32,587 nucleotides of DNA from Apostichopus parvimensis (Eukaryota > Echinodermata > Holothuroidea > Aspidochirotida > Stichopodidae): contig KN884693.1 of assembly GCA_000934455.1 (NCBI GenBank), positions 18,000-50,586 on the forward strand, given 5' to 3'. The notes below the pieces were generated by a model. That model searched no databases, was not told the origin of the DNA, and worked only from the letters and a program-made list of their open reading frames with translations. Position 1 is the first letter of the stretch, and each line of letters begins with the position of its first letter. Position numbers and translations under genes: made by a program. This document shows positions 1-10,722 of this stretch, piece by piece.

Positions 1-440
1 ATCCAATCACCAGGTTTGTAGGGCTCCCCCACGGTACCATTACGAACACATTGAGGACTAGTATCATATTTAACATTTAGATCGAGCGTCGCTACCTCCG
101 TTACCTCTCTTCCATCCATACACGTATATCTTACGTTACATTTGTACATACCACCATCGCTGATCGCTACATTATTGATTCTGTACTCTGCACAAATCGT
201 TTTTATTTCTTCAGTTACGTTATTTCCATTTTGATCCATAATCGTCACCGTTTCAATAATTAGATTGCCATCATAAGAACACCGTAACGTTATATCTGTC
301 TCACCAACGAAAACCACTTCGTTATACTCGCCATCCATTAATTCGAACATTACTTGTGCTTTTACAAACGATGAAATTAAAACGTGTATCAATATAACTT
401 CAAAGAAAATTGTTCTTCTCAATCCTTCAAATGGATACAT
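1..440 (-). CDS. Ig-domain type I membrane receptor, copy A (5' part, runs off window)
   Basis: The minus-strand frame is open from an ATG at 440 to the left edge (146 codons and 2 bases). It begins M-Y-P-F-E-G-L-R-R with a hydrophobic signal peptide to about residue 29. An Ig-like domain follows with C54 and the classic D-G-G-M-Y-K-C at 95-101, and then the start of a second Ig-like domain (C-V-R-N-G-T ... P-G-D-W). It is close to copies C and D in the same window, but its first domain has its own residues, for example D instead of N at position 57. An extra Cys at residue 83 is shared with D and absent from C. No frame break is visible in the part present. The rest of the gene lies outside the window. 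Role inferred: cell-surface recognition receptor. Confidence 0.85.
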   Translation of the reverse strand, partial: MYPFEGLRRTIFFEVILIHVLISSFVKAQVMFELMDGEYNEVVFVGETDITLRCSYDGNLIIETVTIMDQNGNNVTEEIKTICAEYRINNVAISDGGMYKCNVRYTCMDGREVTEVATLDLNVKYDTSPQCVRNGTVGEPYKPGDW

Positions 441-2246
441 CTTTCTCCTTTACACACTACCCCTTTCTAGAGGAAATATAGTTTCCAAAACTTCTTCACT
501 TTGTTTCTTCTTTACCACGATATTAATCCCCTGGGCAGTCGTCCTGACAAATACAACCGTCACTTAGTGTTTGACGAATGCACTGTACAATGTGTATAGG
601 ACTAAACGAGTCGAACGCCGTTTGCTTTATGTTCTTCATTGCCATGTCAGCTTGTATGTAAGAATTGCTGCAGTGATTACAGCCACTATGCTCAGCAGGC
701 ATGAAGATTGGTGTAACACGTCACTCCTCACACAATAGAAATTCCTTTTTTTTTATATATATTATTTCGTAATATGGTGGATGATGTCAAGTGAAGTGTA
801 AAACGTAACCTTTCATACGAACCCCAGCTTTCCATTTATGCCATCAAAGCCTATTGTTGATATAATATTGTTCTTTGGCATGCACTGATGACATTGTTTT
901 GTTCTTTTCTTTTCAAAATTCCCCGGGCCGTCTTAAATCGCATTGCCTAAATATACATAAAGGGTAAATATAGGCTTGCTGCTATGTTGACGAAAATGTG
1001 TACAACAATCCAGCTCAGACTTGACATTTGAGCCAAATTTAACTCATTATGCATCCCATCCAATCTCAACCCCTCCCCTCCTCTCCCCTCCCCGCCCATC
1101 ACAGCCCCTTCCTGATACTCACCTTCATGTTATTGATCTTCGCAAAATTGGTGTTCTACCGAGCTAAGCAATGAAAATGAATACGAGGACTATTCACTCC
1201 GATGGCGAGCCGAATACGCATTTTTTTTTCTCTGGCGGCACATATTGACATAGAGGTTAAATATCTGAATAATCAAATTTAAATAAGGTATCCTATTAAT
1301 ACACTGTAACCAGTATAAGAACTACAAAGATTTCTGTTTATAAAGCGAACTGCATAAATTTCAGAATAATTGCTTACAGTCATTGCTAGAAAACGTTTAA
1401 ATGCTTTATAATCCTCGCATTCAAAAATAAGATAAATAAATTATTTGAAATATTGAAATTTGAATATATAGGAGTATAGATCAGTCTACTCGTCATTGCT
1501 TTTTGTACATAGTATTTGTATCGAAAATATGTGCCGATGTAATTCGTAAAGTAGAATTGATTTTTTTGTGAGATTATAAGTACAAAGTGGTAAAGTAAGG
1601 TAGACACAACTTTACAAAACTAGACGTAGTGTGATGGATGCCTCCATGCACAGACGTAACGTACAACCAAAAACAATTGCCAGTGAAAGTACACTCTGGG
1701 TTTAGTGGCTTACTTATTAAAGTACATTACTATATCTGTTGTGTAGTGTAAAGAGTGTAAATAAGCTATTTAATCTAATTCGTCTGAATCTGAATCAGTA
1801 AAAACAAATGCGTTAGGAATGAGTGGCTAAAACGTCTGGCTCTTATAACTAAACACGCATGTTTATTACACAGCCATCTCACATAATGCCATGTATGGTC
1901 AGTGACTCAGATACTCAGGCTTAATCTCTTAGAAAACAGAAAGTCGGACAAATCTACAGTGTAATCGAAAGTGTTAGTGATAAAGAAATCGTGGTTAAAC
2001 AACTTTAATTACACGCTACTAAAGGCACAGTGTTTTCGTGTATGTTTTTTCACAACATTAAATAGTACAAGCGCAAAATGTAACACGAACATGGCAATGA
2101 AGAAGAGGCCAGTAAAACTAAAATTAAAGCAAAAAATGGGAAAGCGCATTGAGGTTTCGATGGCTCCATTTCACTCGACTTCTGATGATTAACCAGAAGT
2201 AGCTATTACAATATAAATGGCCCGAACCACTATTTTGATTACACTA
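441..2246. other. 5' flank of copy A, no gene seen
   Basis: This AT-rich sequence is shared with units C and D and is collinear with them. I see no exon with a plausible domain. The short open frames here are disrupted in the other copies. The promoter of copy A should lie within it, but no core element can be fixed from sequence alone. Confidence 0.6.
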
Positions 2247-4408
2247 TGGCATGGCAAACTCATGCAACAAAGTGATGGCGCCCTTCTACTTTTTGAACTG
2301 GATTCCATAATTGGGTATGTTCTCTCTGTTTTCCGTGAATGTGTATAGATAATAGGACATGCGATATCAATGGCAAATTTCATGGGGTGAACTATACATG
2401 GTGGAATTATAGTGTTGGAACTTCACCTATGCTTTATAATACATACAGCACTATATAACACATCAAGTAAGAACAAAAGAATGTCTATGTGTACGAGAAT
2501 TATAAAAAGCGACTACCGGTACGTAAGTAGAAAGAACAATGTGTCGAGTGATTCTGTGGGTTTCCACTTGAGACGTGACTTATATACAGTACTATAATGA
2601 ATGATATGAAAGTTTGATGTGTGCAATATGTCACTGGGTCGCATTGCCGCTAATACTTCATTCTTATAAACTGAAGCCAATTTTCTATCTTCCTAATGCA
2701 TGTACTAGAGTGGTAATATAAATCCCAAATGCTGTTCAAAGTACACCAACATGAGATTTGAGACAAATTTATGAAATGATTTAAAACATGATTGCTCAGT
2801 TGTCGATATGAGTAAACCAACTAAGCAAGGAGTAGACGGTGACCGGCTCGTTACAGCCTGCTTTCCTCTATCCATGTTTGGTATCAATATCACAGTAATT
2901 AAATAAGCTATTACACATAGAAATGTGATGTTGATGCTGACCCGAAACATTAGCTAATTCAGCATGATTTTACCGTCATGAAATCTTGCTGCCGTTGAAC
3001 GTGAGGCTGAGGTGCTTGGTCTATTCATATGCAGTCGACAGCTGCGCCTTAATATCGCCTGTCGTCCAATATCGTGGATATAAATCAGACCCGTTCAAGT
3101 CTGAAACAGCTCCGATGGTTACCTATAATATTAATGAGGAAATAACGTGTTATATGATGCAGGGTACATATTGAAAAAGAAGTAGTAAACTGATTCAATG
3201 AAAATATGTGTCTACAAACCTAAGATTTAAGACCTATAAGACCCGCTGCACATCAAGAGCCAACGAACTACAAAACTAAGCCTCAACTGCAAAACTAAGA
3301 CCCCCCTTCCTAACCAACTGCAAATCCATGGCCCACCAAACCTAAGATCCGCACATGCATGTAAGGTGGATCACTGCCAGAAGTATCATGCACTGGGGAT
3401 GCGGGAACATACATTTTTCGATGACACAAATGCAAATATTGATCAGTATCAATATTTAAAACAGCACCAGTTTTAAGAAGAAAACTGGGCGTACGTACTA
3501 TAACTAAGTGATTGTGCTTAGAAAGGGAGAGCGCAATTTCATCTGAAAGTACAACACAAAACGCTTCAAAATGTCATTCAACATTTTGCATTAACATCAG
3601 CCAATCATCCTTGAAATAAACTGTATGATTTAAGAAGTAGACCAGTGTCGCAAGAAATTTAGCCTATAGCTTTGAGACCTATTGTTAGCTTATGAGCCTG
3701 AAGTTGTTGTATATTTCTCCCTACAATAAAAAAAAAACTCACTCCTTCTCTTTCGAAATTAAAAATAACATCTTCCCCATATCCTAATTCTCGAAGAGTT
3801 ACTTCAATTTTCGACAGTGTGTATTTTACCAATTCCGTGTTGATTATTGAAACGATGATTAGGTGGGCTTGAAACAATAACTCTCGCTAGCTCAAATCAA
3901 AGATGTATACTGAGACGGCTCTGGCCGAAAAAGTAGAAGCGCGTCATCACCTTCGTTGCATGATATTACGTTGTCACATGAATTTATGCCGTTGGATTGA
4001 AAGTTGTCGTTTGAAAAGCTGTCGTCGTAGCGATCTACTACGTCGATGTTTATCTTTATTACGTTAAGTGAAATAGCGCAGTCATCATCATCTGTTCTCA
4101 ACTTGGTATAGTGCAGTTTACGTATGCTCCATGTTGTTATCATATGTGGTTTACCCGTCAATAAAATAATTAACGATGATATTAAAGAAAAAAATGACGT
4201 TGTCGTACTGAAATATGATGTTAATGTATACTTTTGCGTCGTTGTTATACTATTTTACGTAGCTGCTGTATACATTTATGTTGTTTTTGCACATAAGTAT
4301 AACATCATTACATAAAATCATGTCGTCGTCATTTGAATTTATATAGTCATCAATGTAATAAGCGTTGTTGTTGTTTGATTTTGCCCTTTTTGCGTTCCAT
4401 ACACGTCA
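2247..4408. other. Segment private to unit A, no recognised gene
   Basis: Units C and D pass almost directly from the bases matching 2246 to those matching 4409, so about 2.16 kb is present only in A. D keeps a few bases of the left junction (GGCATGG), which suggests independent deletions in C and D rather than a simple insertion in A. Within it, 3215-3345 holds a degenerate short repeat around CAAAACTAAGACC, and 3930-4390 is rich in GTC/GTT triplets like a decayed microsatellite. The minus-strand open frame at 3892-4161 (Asp/Asn-rich) follows that triplet bias and is probably not a gene. Confidence 0.5.
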
Positions 4409-4537
4409 GTCTACTGTACGTGGCAATACACACCACCAACAACAATAGGGGTAATGTACTCAGTGATGCATCCACACACCAAGTGTGAGAAGTATTCACG
4501 ATTCTCATCATTAGATATCATGTAAAAGGGTTTCAGA

Positions 4538-4574
4538 GTTTGACCTCTGGTGACCTCAAATGAGCTTTGACCTC
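4538..4574. repeat. TGACC-half-site repeat, unit A
   Basis: This stretch has three TGACC half-sites, two of them as TGACCT separated by four bases, then TGAGC and TTGACCTC. The equivalent segments sit near 14787-14820 (C) and 22760-22795 (D). Confidence 0.6.
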
Positions 4575-5105
4575 ACAAGCAACAAGGTTCTTGTACTCAA
4601 TATGGCAAATCCATATACCGTGTATGTAAAGTATCCATGATTTCACCATGAGAAATCATATTTTAAAGATTTTCAGGCCTGAAATATTTTTTATAGTACT
4701 CGCTATTTGGCGACCGTGACTAAACATCTAGGCCTACTATCCAAAACCCAAAATTCACTCACCACTATGACTGTTGTTCAAGTCTCCATAGTACAGATCT
4801 ACAACATCAATACTTCCTATAAACAAAAGTTAGACACTTCGGCAGATGGTGTTACGTAATTGTACATTGGAAATTATGTTTCTGTGCAGTATGAATTTTA
4901 AACTTTTTCTACCAAAAATAAGTGATGAACAAAGTAGAACATGTCGCAAAATCGTATATAAGCAGCAAGGCCTACTGTAGTGTCTCAAACAAATAACAAC
5001 AATACCTACGAAGGTAGCTTGGCTTCTGTTACATTAAGGCTCCTCTAGTACTATAGGCATATGCTATACAGTAGTCAGGTGTGCGGGAGTCCTAAGCCTA
5101 TAGGC

Positions 5106-5324
5106 CTACGGTACCTCGCTGCTACTTTGAACCGCTACTCGATTAGCGCGATTCGTACCTTCTCCCAATAATTTATCTTGTCTTTTAGCTACCGTAGGTG
5201 TGCGAAAAATATCGCACTCCATTAAATTGCCTAAATCAAAGCGATCTTTTGCGCAATGAAAATCTAAGGTTGAAAGAGCATCTATCTTCCACTCACACCT
5301 GGTGTTGAGTGAAAATATTTGCAA
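5106..5324 (-). other. Small open frame shared by units A and D, function unknown
   Basis: A 72-codon frame contains N-L-M-E-C-D-I-F-R-T-P-T-V-A-K-R-Q-D and G-E-G-T-N-R-A-N-R-V-A-V. The D copy (23270-23524) stays open. The C copy (about 15350-15560) has an in-frame TGA and several changes. Of the A/D differences I could read, all four change the amino acid (I/R, I/M, A/I, D/E), which argues against purifying selection. It could be a spliced exon, since a GAG|GTACCG donor-like site follows the S-E. More likely it is an open stretch kept by recent duplication. I recognise no family. Confidence 0.2.
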
Positions 5325-5603
5325 AATATCCTAGCAGCAATAACAGCAAACTTGTCTCAAAACTCCTTAAATTGTTATATATATTTTGCGAATTATGACT
5401 GATGGCATGTAGGAAATGCCTTAATAAATAATTTAGGAGATATTTAGCCGCCTTAAGTGTATTAGTATTCTGACTAGAAGCAATTTCCCTTCACGCTTTG
5501 TGTGTTAACGAACCCAATTTTACTTTGCCGTTTTATGTACAAGCAGTGGATGAACCTTTATTCACATGTATGTACGCAGTGCTGATGCAAATACCGACAC
5601 AGT

Positions 5604-5905
5604 TGAGATATCGTGTTTACAAGGTTCTCACAATTTGACCCTTGGTGACCTCAAATGACATTTGACCTCCTCTATAAACAACAGGCTTTTTCTTCTAAAT
5701 GTGGTTCTCCTACACTCGAAATATGAGATCGGTCCAAGCTTCCCTTCTTGAGATATATCGTGTTTACAAGGTTTTTACAATTTGACCTCTGGTGACCCCT
5801 TTGACCTCCTGTAAAACAATTGGCTTTTTCTACTCAAGATGGTTTACATACTCACCAACTATGATATTGGTCCATGCTTCCCTTCTTGAGATATCGTGTT
5901 TAAAA
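5604..5905. repeat. Two tandem ~150-bp repeats with TGACC motifs (unit A)
   Basis: Two head-to-tail copies each carry TTGAGATATCGTGTTT-like starts, a TTTGACCYYTGGTGACC core, TTTGACCTCC and a pyrimidine-rich end with CTTCTTGAGATAT. Units C and D hold three copies of the same repeat, so copy number varies between duplication units. Confidence 0.75.
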
Positions 5906-6608
5906 GCAAGGCGTGACACACACTCACGCGCCCCCTCCACACACAGTAAACAAACAAGTCTTAAGATTTTTTTTCATTGCGTATATATTAATAAATTAAA
6001 TTGCTGACTATGAATAATGCAATCAAGTATATGCTGTAAGTTTTCATCAATATTGCTCTTGTGGGAAATCAATGAAAAGCCTAAGTTTGCGCAAGCACTA
6101 GGAATGACATTATATAAATGTGATTACGTTAATCATTAGTAGCACTTTCTAGGGCAGTAAGTTACGGTATATATATTATATTATTAGCAATATGGGTTTT
6201 CGCTGAGTAAAAATACAAAGCAAAATAACTGGGAATAAATAATTAAGCCTCAAACACTATTGTTATATTTTCTTTCAATATCGATGTTTATGGTTTTTAA
6301 ACGCTTCAGAGCCGTCGTCGGTACCTCGTGTCAATTATCTGTCCGAGACACCCCTTCTTTTAACTCTTCATTTCCCCTTGAGTATAAATAGAAAACGCGA
6401 ACACATTACCCAAGGGTCCCTTTACTTGTGAATTCTTCATAAAGGCCCTGCATAATGTTGTAGGTATTCTTTGTGATATAATATGAAGTTAATTAAACGT
6501 TTGCTAAGAAACGATATTCGGAAATACTGGATTCAACTCTGATAATCGACTGTAATGGTATGGTGCATTTACATAATCTGAAAGAAGTAAAGAGAGAAAA
6601 TGAAAATG

Positions 6609-7041
6609 GTAATAGGCTATAGGCTAAATTTAGCTAATTGCATCTGCCAAACTAAGTAACTGAATCAGTAGGCCTGAATGTTTCTACGATTACAATCGAG
6701 TTAACGGAGCTGACGAGTATTCAAGATCAAAAGAGCACTGACAAACTACCATGCAAAAATTTCAACAGTTCTTAACATTTTTCGACACTGAAAAAGGGGG
6801 GGGGGAGCAGTTTCTCCCACTGCCCCCTGGCTACGTCCCTGATATATACTGAACGTACTTGAAGTTAGCGAACAGGGTCAACCCACCCAATAGAAAAATT
6901 AGTACATAAATAAACCGAATTGAAGCTGGCGAACGTTGTACGATTGTTCTATTAGGCATTTTTGCAAAAGCATACCAAGTTTTGTAAGGTGGAGTATAAG
7001 GATCGCGAGATACAATTTCTCAAAGTGGCAAGGAAAACGTC
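6609..7041. other. Junction between units A and B, with a transposon-end remnant
   Basis: Similarity to unit C stops near 6608. The stretch then holds a poly-G tract (6796-6805) followed by CCCCCTGGCTACGTCCCTG ending at 6841. This resembles one terminus of CAGGGACGTAGCC-type DNA transposons, and I cannot find the partner end. The rest up to 7041 is unremarkable. A weak 60-bp internal duplication around 6855 and 6915 shares TTGAAG-T-GCGAAC. Confidence 0.35.
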
Positions 7042-8095
7042 ATCCATTAATTCGAACATTACTTGTGCTCTTCCAAACGATGAAATTAAAACGCACATAA
7101 CTATCATTTCAAAGAAAATTGTTCTTCTCCATCCTTCAAATTGATTCATCTTTCTCCTTTCCACTACCCCTTTCTCGAGAAATATAGTTTCCAAGACTTC
7201 TGCACTTTGTGTCTTCTTTACCACGATATTAATCCCCTGGTCAGTCGTCCTGACAAATACAACCGTAACTTGTGTGTTTGGCGAATGCACTTGTACAATG
7301 TGTATAAGACTAAACGAGTCGAACGCCGTTTGCTTTATGTTCTTCTTGCCATGTCGGGTTGTATGTAGGAAGTGCTGCAGTGATTGCAGCCACTCTGCTC
7401 AGCTTGCATGAAGATTGGTGTAACATGTCACTCCTCACACAATAGAAATCCCTTATTATATGTATAATTTCGTAATATGGTGTATGATGTCAAGTGAAGT
7501 GTAAAATGTAACCTTTCATACGAACCCCAGCTTTCCATTTATGCCATCAATGCCTATTATTTATAAGATATTGTTCTTTGGCATGCACTGATGAATTTGG
7601 TTTGTTCTTTTCTTCATAGGAAGGCAGAAACTACTTATTAAATGAAAATTATGGTACAAAACGTATCGTAACTCACTGTCTAAGTATTTTTCCCTGAAAT
7701 TATTATTTTAGCCTACCGGCTCTAATTTATTCTGCTATCTATGCAGATCTTTGGATTATTACAAATATTGTTAAATTTACCGTAATTAAGAAGGAATCGG
7801 CAACTAGTGTGATATTATACATGCAAAATTCCCCGGGCCGTCTTCAATCGCATTGCCTTAAAAATACACAACGGGTTAATAAAGTAGGCCTGCTGTTATG
7901 TTGACGCAAATGTGCACAACAATCCAGCTCAGACTTGACATTTGAGCCAAATTGAACTCATTATGCATCCCATCTCAACCCCTCCCCTCCCCTTCCCCTC
8001 CCATCCCCGCCCATCCCAGCCCCTCCACATTCCGATACTCACCTTCATGTTATTGATCTTTGCAAAATTGGTGTTGTACCGAGCTTAGCAGTAAA
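7041..8095 (-). repeat. Segmental duplication unit B (short)
   Basis: This carries the gene-start fragment plus about 950 bp of 5' flank collinear with C (12587-13630), including the segment with GTATCGTAACTCAC and the CCCCTCCCC tract. Similarity ends near CCGAGCTTAGCA at about 8090. No other gene is seen in it. Confidence 0.75.
7042..7149 (-). pseudogene. Receptor fragment, copy B (signal peptide only)
   Basis: Thirty-six codons on the minus strand read M-N-Q-F-E-G-W-R-R ... S-F-G-R-A-Q-V-M-F-E-L-M-D, matching residues 1-36 of copy C. Homology ends abruptly at the bases matching C's codon 37, and unrelated sequence follows in frame. The remnant could at most encode a signal peptide with a short random tail (through 6952). 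The 5' flank of this fragment (7150-8095) is well kept and closest to that of copy A. It is a truncated duplicate. Confidence 0.75.
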
Positions 8096-8500
8096 AATAT
8101 CGAAAGGAAATGTGTTAGTGAAATGTTTTCTTAAAGGCCTTAGAGGCCTTGTCTGATAACTTATAAGAAGAAACAGTGAAAGGAAACTTACAAGAAAATA
8201 AAATCTAATACAAAGAAGAATTGTCCAATAGCAACATCTGTAATTTCCAGCCATATATACAACATTTTTACCCCTTTAGTATTCCTTGTCTCAAGCCTGA
8301 CGCCAGGTGTACCTTTGTGATTATTGGACTGTGATTGGTCTAATGTTACTTTTTGCATCTTTGTTGTTCAACTCACAGAGCCCTGTTCAAATGTTTTCAC
8401 ACTGCTAGGACTGTGTTCTGGTCCGGCTGCGTGCGCGGCTGTACATGTATGGTATTGTGGATTGCGTAATGTACCTTTATAGGTTTTAACGATCACTTTT
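8096..8500. other. Spacer, no feature recognised
   Basis: This AT-rich sequence between unit B and the hAT-like element has no match to other parts of the window. The minus-strand open frame at 8045-8254 is hydrophobic low-complexity sequence and is not supported as a gene. Confidence 0.4.
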
Positions 8501-9129
8501 CAGGCGCGGATCCAGGGGGGGTCCAGGGGGTCCGGACCCCCCTGCTCTCGGCCAAAAAAAAAAAAGAGAAAAAAAAAGAGAAAAAAAAAGAGAGAGAAAA
8601 AAAGAGAGGGAGAAAAAAATAATTAAATTAAACGCCAATTTTAAACATGTAGGACGTCAGAAGGGCGGTTATCCTTACAAGTCAGCCAGGTGTGTCTTTT
8701 CCGTCAAATGAACTATAGTGTGCACGCGTGCTACACGTGCCAAAAATGCCTAAAAATCTCAATTTTCAGACCGAAAAGTTTCAAAATGAGGTGGTGTTCG
8801 AATTTTTTGGGCGGTGAGGTGGCAGAGCGGTAGGCTGCATAGGATGCGCTAACGAATTCTTCATGAGACTGAGTAGTTTCAAAACTGAGTAGTTTTTTTC
8901 TCATCAATTGAGAAATTGCAGACATGAGATCCATATTTTCAGGCTAGGTACATGCAGCTTAGAATACTCGGGAAGTGCCGTTTCCGGCCATCTGGGGGGT
9001 TTGTAAAGCCAAAAATTTTCTGGTACGCTCCGCGCCAACCGATGGTGGTGCTCCGCTTAGATAGTCTTACGTTCAGGCGCGGCTGGACCAGTCAGACCCC
9101 CCCTGTCAAAAATCCTGCATCCGCCCCTG
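8501..9129. mobile_element. Nonautonomous hAT-like DNA transposon (MITE)
   Basis: The left end is CAGGCGCGGATCCAGG. The right end, read on the minus strand, is CAGGGGCGGATGCAGG, an inverted pair with two mismatches. CTTTT flanks it on both sides (8496-8500 and 9130-9134), perhaps the core of a decayed 8-bp target duplication. CAGGGGCGGATCC-type ends are typical of hAT-group elements. The 629 bp have no transposase frame. The interior has a long A/G tract (8552-8625) and, at 8820-8831, a TGGCAGAGCGGT that fits the tRNA-type A box at 11 of 12 positions. A second copy of the terminal motif near the right end (about 9074) suggests internal duplication or nesting. Confidence 0.65.
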
Positions 9130-9306
9130 CTTTTTGAACACAAACTGTGCTCGATGTGTTTGAAAAGATTTTCTCCACATCCTCTGCTGTTAAATTGAAG
9201 TAAAATAATCAGAACAACACAAAGAGGTCAAACACGTTGGATTCAACAATTTATTTTGAACTACATCTCATCATTTGAGTATGTACTTCTCAGAACTACT
9301 CACGTT

Positions 9307-9750
9307 TATGGCAAGCCATCTGGGACAAACACAGCATAATATATCCGCGTATTAATTCGAATATATACGCGTATTAATTGGAATATGCATGTGTTGTACA
9401 TGCGTATAGTTTCGCTTTTTGAAGCGATCTCGCGAACCCGCCAAAATATTTATCGTTGATATATGTACACAGCAAGAGAGGAAATGTGTTCTCGTGTACA
9501 TTCGAATTAATCCGTGCATAAATTGGATTTAATCCCCATATGTATTCTATTTAATACGTGTATATATTCGAATTAATACGTGAGTATATTCGAATTAATA
9601 CTTGTATATATTCGAATTAATATGTGGATATATTTAAGCCATATGATTGGCTAATAATATATACGCGTATATATTCCAATTAATACGCGTATAAATTCCA
9701 ATTAATACGCTGATATATTATGCGGTGTTTGTCCCACATGGCTTACCATA
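9307..9750. mobile_element. Fold-back element made of palindromic sub-repeats
   Basis: The ends are inverted repeats of roughly 80 bp. The left starts TATGGCAAGCCATCTGGGAC, and the right read in reverse is TATGGTAAGCCATGTGGGAC. The direct repeat CACGTT flanks it exactly (9301-9306, 9751-9756), which I read as a 6-bp target-site duplication. Inside, at least eight copies of an ATTCGAATTAATACG-type motif, about 20-24 bp each and nearly self-complementary, are arranged in both arms and a middle cluster (9505-9650). The unique core near 9405-9470 has no open frame. It is a nonautonomous element whose family I cannot name. Confidence 0.7.
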
Positions 9751-10608
9751 CACGTTGGCCCCCAAGTCAGTTTAATACTACAAGGTCACCTAACTGATGC
9801 ACGCATATAAGGGCTTAGTCTAATGTTAGGCCTAGATATCCACTCTCAAGCACTTGTATATGGCGTATGCCGATCGTAGTTGACAATGTCGTCTAGCAGG
9901 AAAGCTTTCTCTTGTTGCAATTTACGTTCATATTGCAAAAAGAACAGAAAATAGGTTTTTTCGGTTTTCTTAAATAAAATATAGTACCGAAATTCGGTCG
10001 GCTAAAACCGGTTTCGGTACTAAAACCGGTTTCCCGTTCAAGCCTATGTACACTGTGTAGTGGGCATTGACCCTAGCTGCATGTATTTACTGTGCACTAG
10101 TGTCCAATAACCGACGGTAGCAAGCTGTGTGTGTATTTTCTGGGATCGATGGTGGTGTCTAACACTTCTGTTACACCTCAGTCGAAACTAGGTCAGATTA
10201 CCGGCATGAGACGTTTCTTTGTGCGCAAGTCTCCAATATCTTTAAAACCAGGCGCTTGTGAACGACCAAAATAACTGTGTCAAAGAGTATAGTATACAAT
10301 GGCGTTGTGAGAGTAATGACAAAGCTGCAAAAGATTTGTCATTTATAACAGCTAAATCTAGTTTAGGTCAATGTTTACATGTTTTGCATGAAACGTTTTC
10401 GTCAGTGAAAACTCTGTATATAAAAGGCTTTATAGACTGAATCTAGGGCACAATTACCTCAACGAACAATGCTAACTGATGCAAATGTACAATGAGTTTT
10501 GATTGGAAAGGGTGGTACGACTACGTTAATATTGTCAGGTGGCGTTAGGCGTGGGCATGGATAGGGAACAGGAAATGGAAGCTTTTCAAAAATGAAAGAA
10601 TTTGCGTT
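9751..10608. other. Spacer with possible eroded transposon end
   Basis: At 9950-10045 there are repeated ACCGGTTT/AAACCGG motifs followed by CCCGTTCAAGCCTA. This resembles termini of BED-finger hAT elements, but I cannot pair the ends. The following stretch has short open frames (about 10150-10272, containing M-R-R-F-F-V-R-K-S-P; and 10258-10440) in different phases that could be worn transposase code. That reading is speculative. No host gene is seen. Confidence 0.25.
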
Positions 10609-10722
10609 TTACTCGCCATCAATTATTTCGATTATAACTTGGGCTTTTCCGAAGGAGATAATAATGGATATCCAAATGATTGTAATCAAGACATATTTTG
10701 AAATTCCTTCCGGAAGACACAT
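10609..10722 (-). pseudogene. Divergent receptor fragment, copy E (signal peptide only)
   Basis: Thirty-seven codons and a stop on the minus strand read M-C-L-P-E-G-I-S-K ... S-F-G-K-A-Q-V-I-I-E-I-I-D-G-E. They align with residues 1-38 of copy C (M-Y-Q-F-E-G-L-R-R ... F-G-R-A-H-V-M-F-E-L-M-D-G-E) with only moderate identity. Where C continues with TAT (Tyr), E has a TAA stop, and no Ig domain follows. It lies just 3' of copy C's downstream flank. It is an older family member than A-D, reduced to its first coding segment. Confidence 0.6.

Larger units (their letters stand above)
1..6608 (-). repeat. Segmental duplication unit A (left-truncated)
   Basis: This unit aligns by eye with unit C (about 12121-18148) and unit D (about 20050-24440) through long shared stretches. 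These include the gene start, CCCCTCCCC-rich tracts near 1070, the segment around 1620-2246, the segment 4409-6480 and the tail to about 6608. It lacks the roughly 345-bp segment present in C at 13032-13376, and it has a private 2.16 kb segment at 2247-4408. All units point the same way, so the array is head to tail. Confidence 0.85.

Noticed and set aside
3892-4161. Asp/Asn-rich 89-codon minus-strand frame
   Set aside because: Its composition follows decayed GTC/GTT triplets, it has no paralog in other units, and no splice or promoter context.
5792-6007. 71-codon plus-strand frame, also seen at 16135-16338
   Set aside because: It lies in the TGACC tandem repeat and a CA/CCCTCC-rich tract, its C-terminus differs between units, and it has no domain.
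6952-7290. 112-codon open frame spanning copy B's start and its 5' flank
   Set aside because: The extension upstream of the ATG is open only because of small indels. Copies A and C have in-frame stops there, so it is chance read-through.
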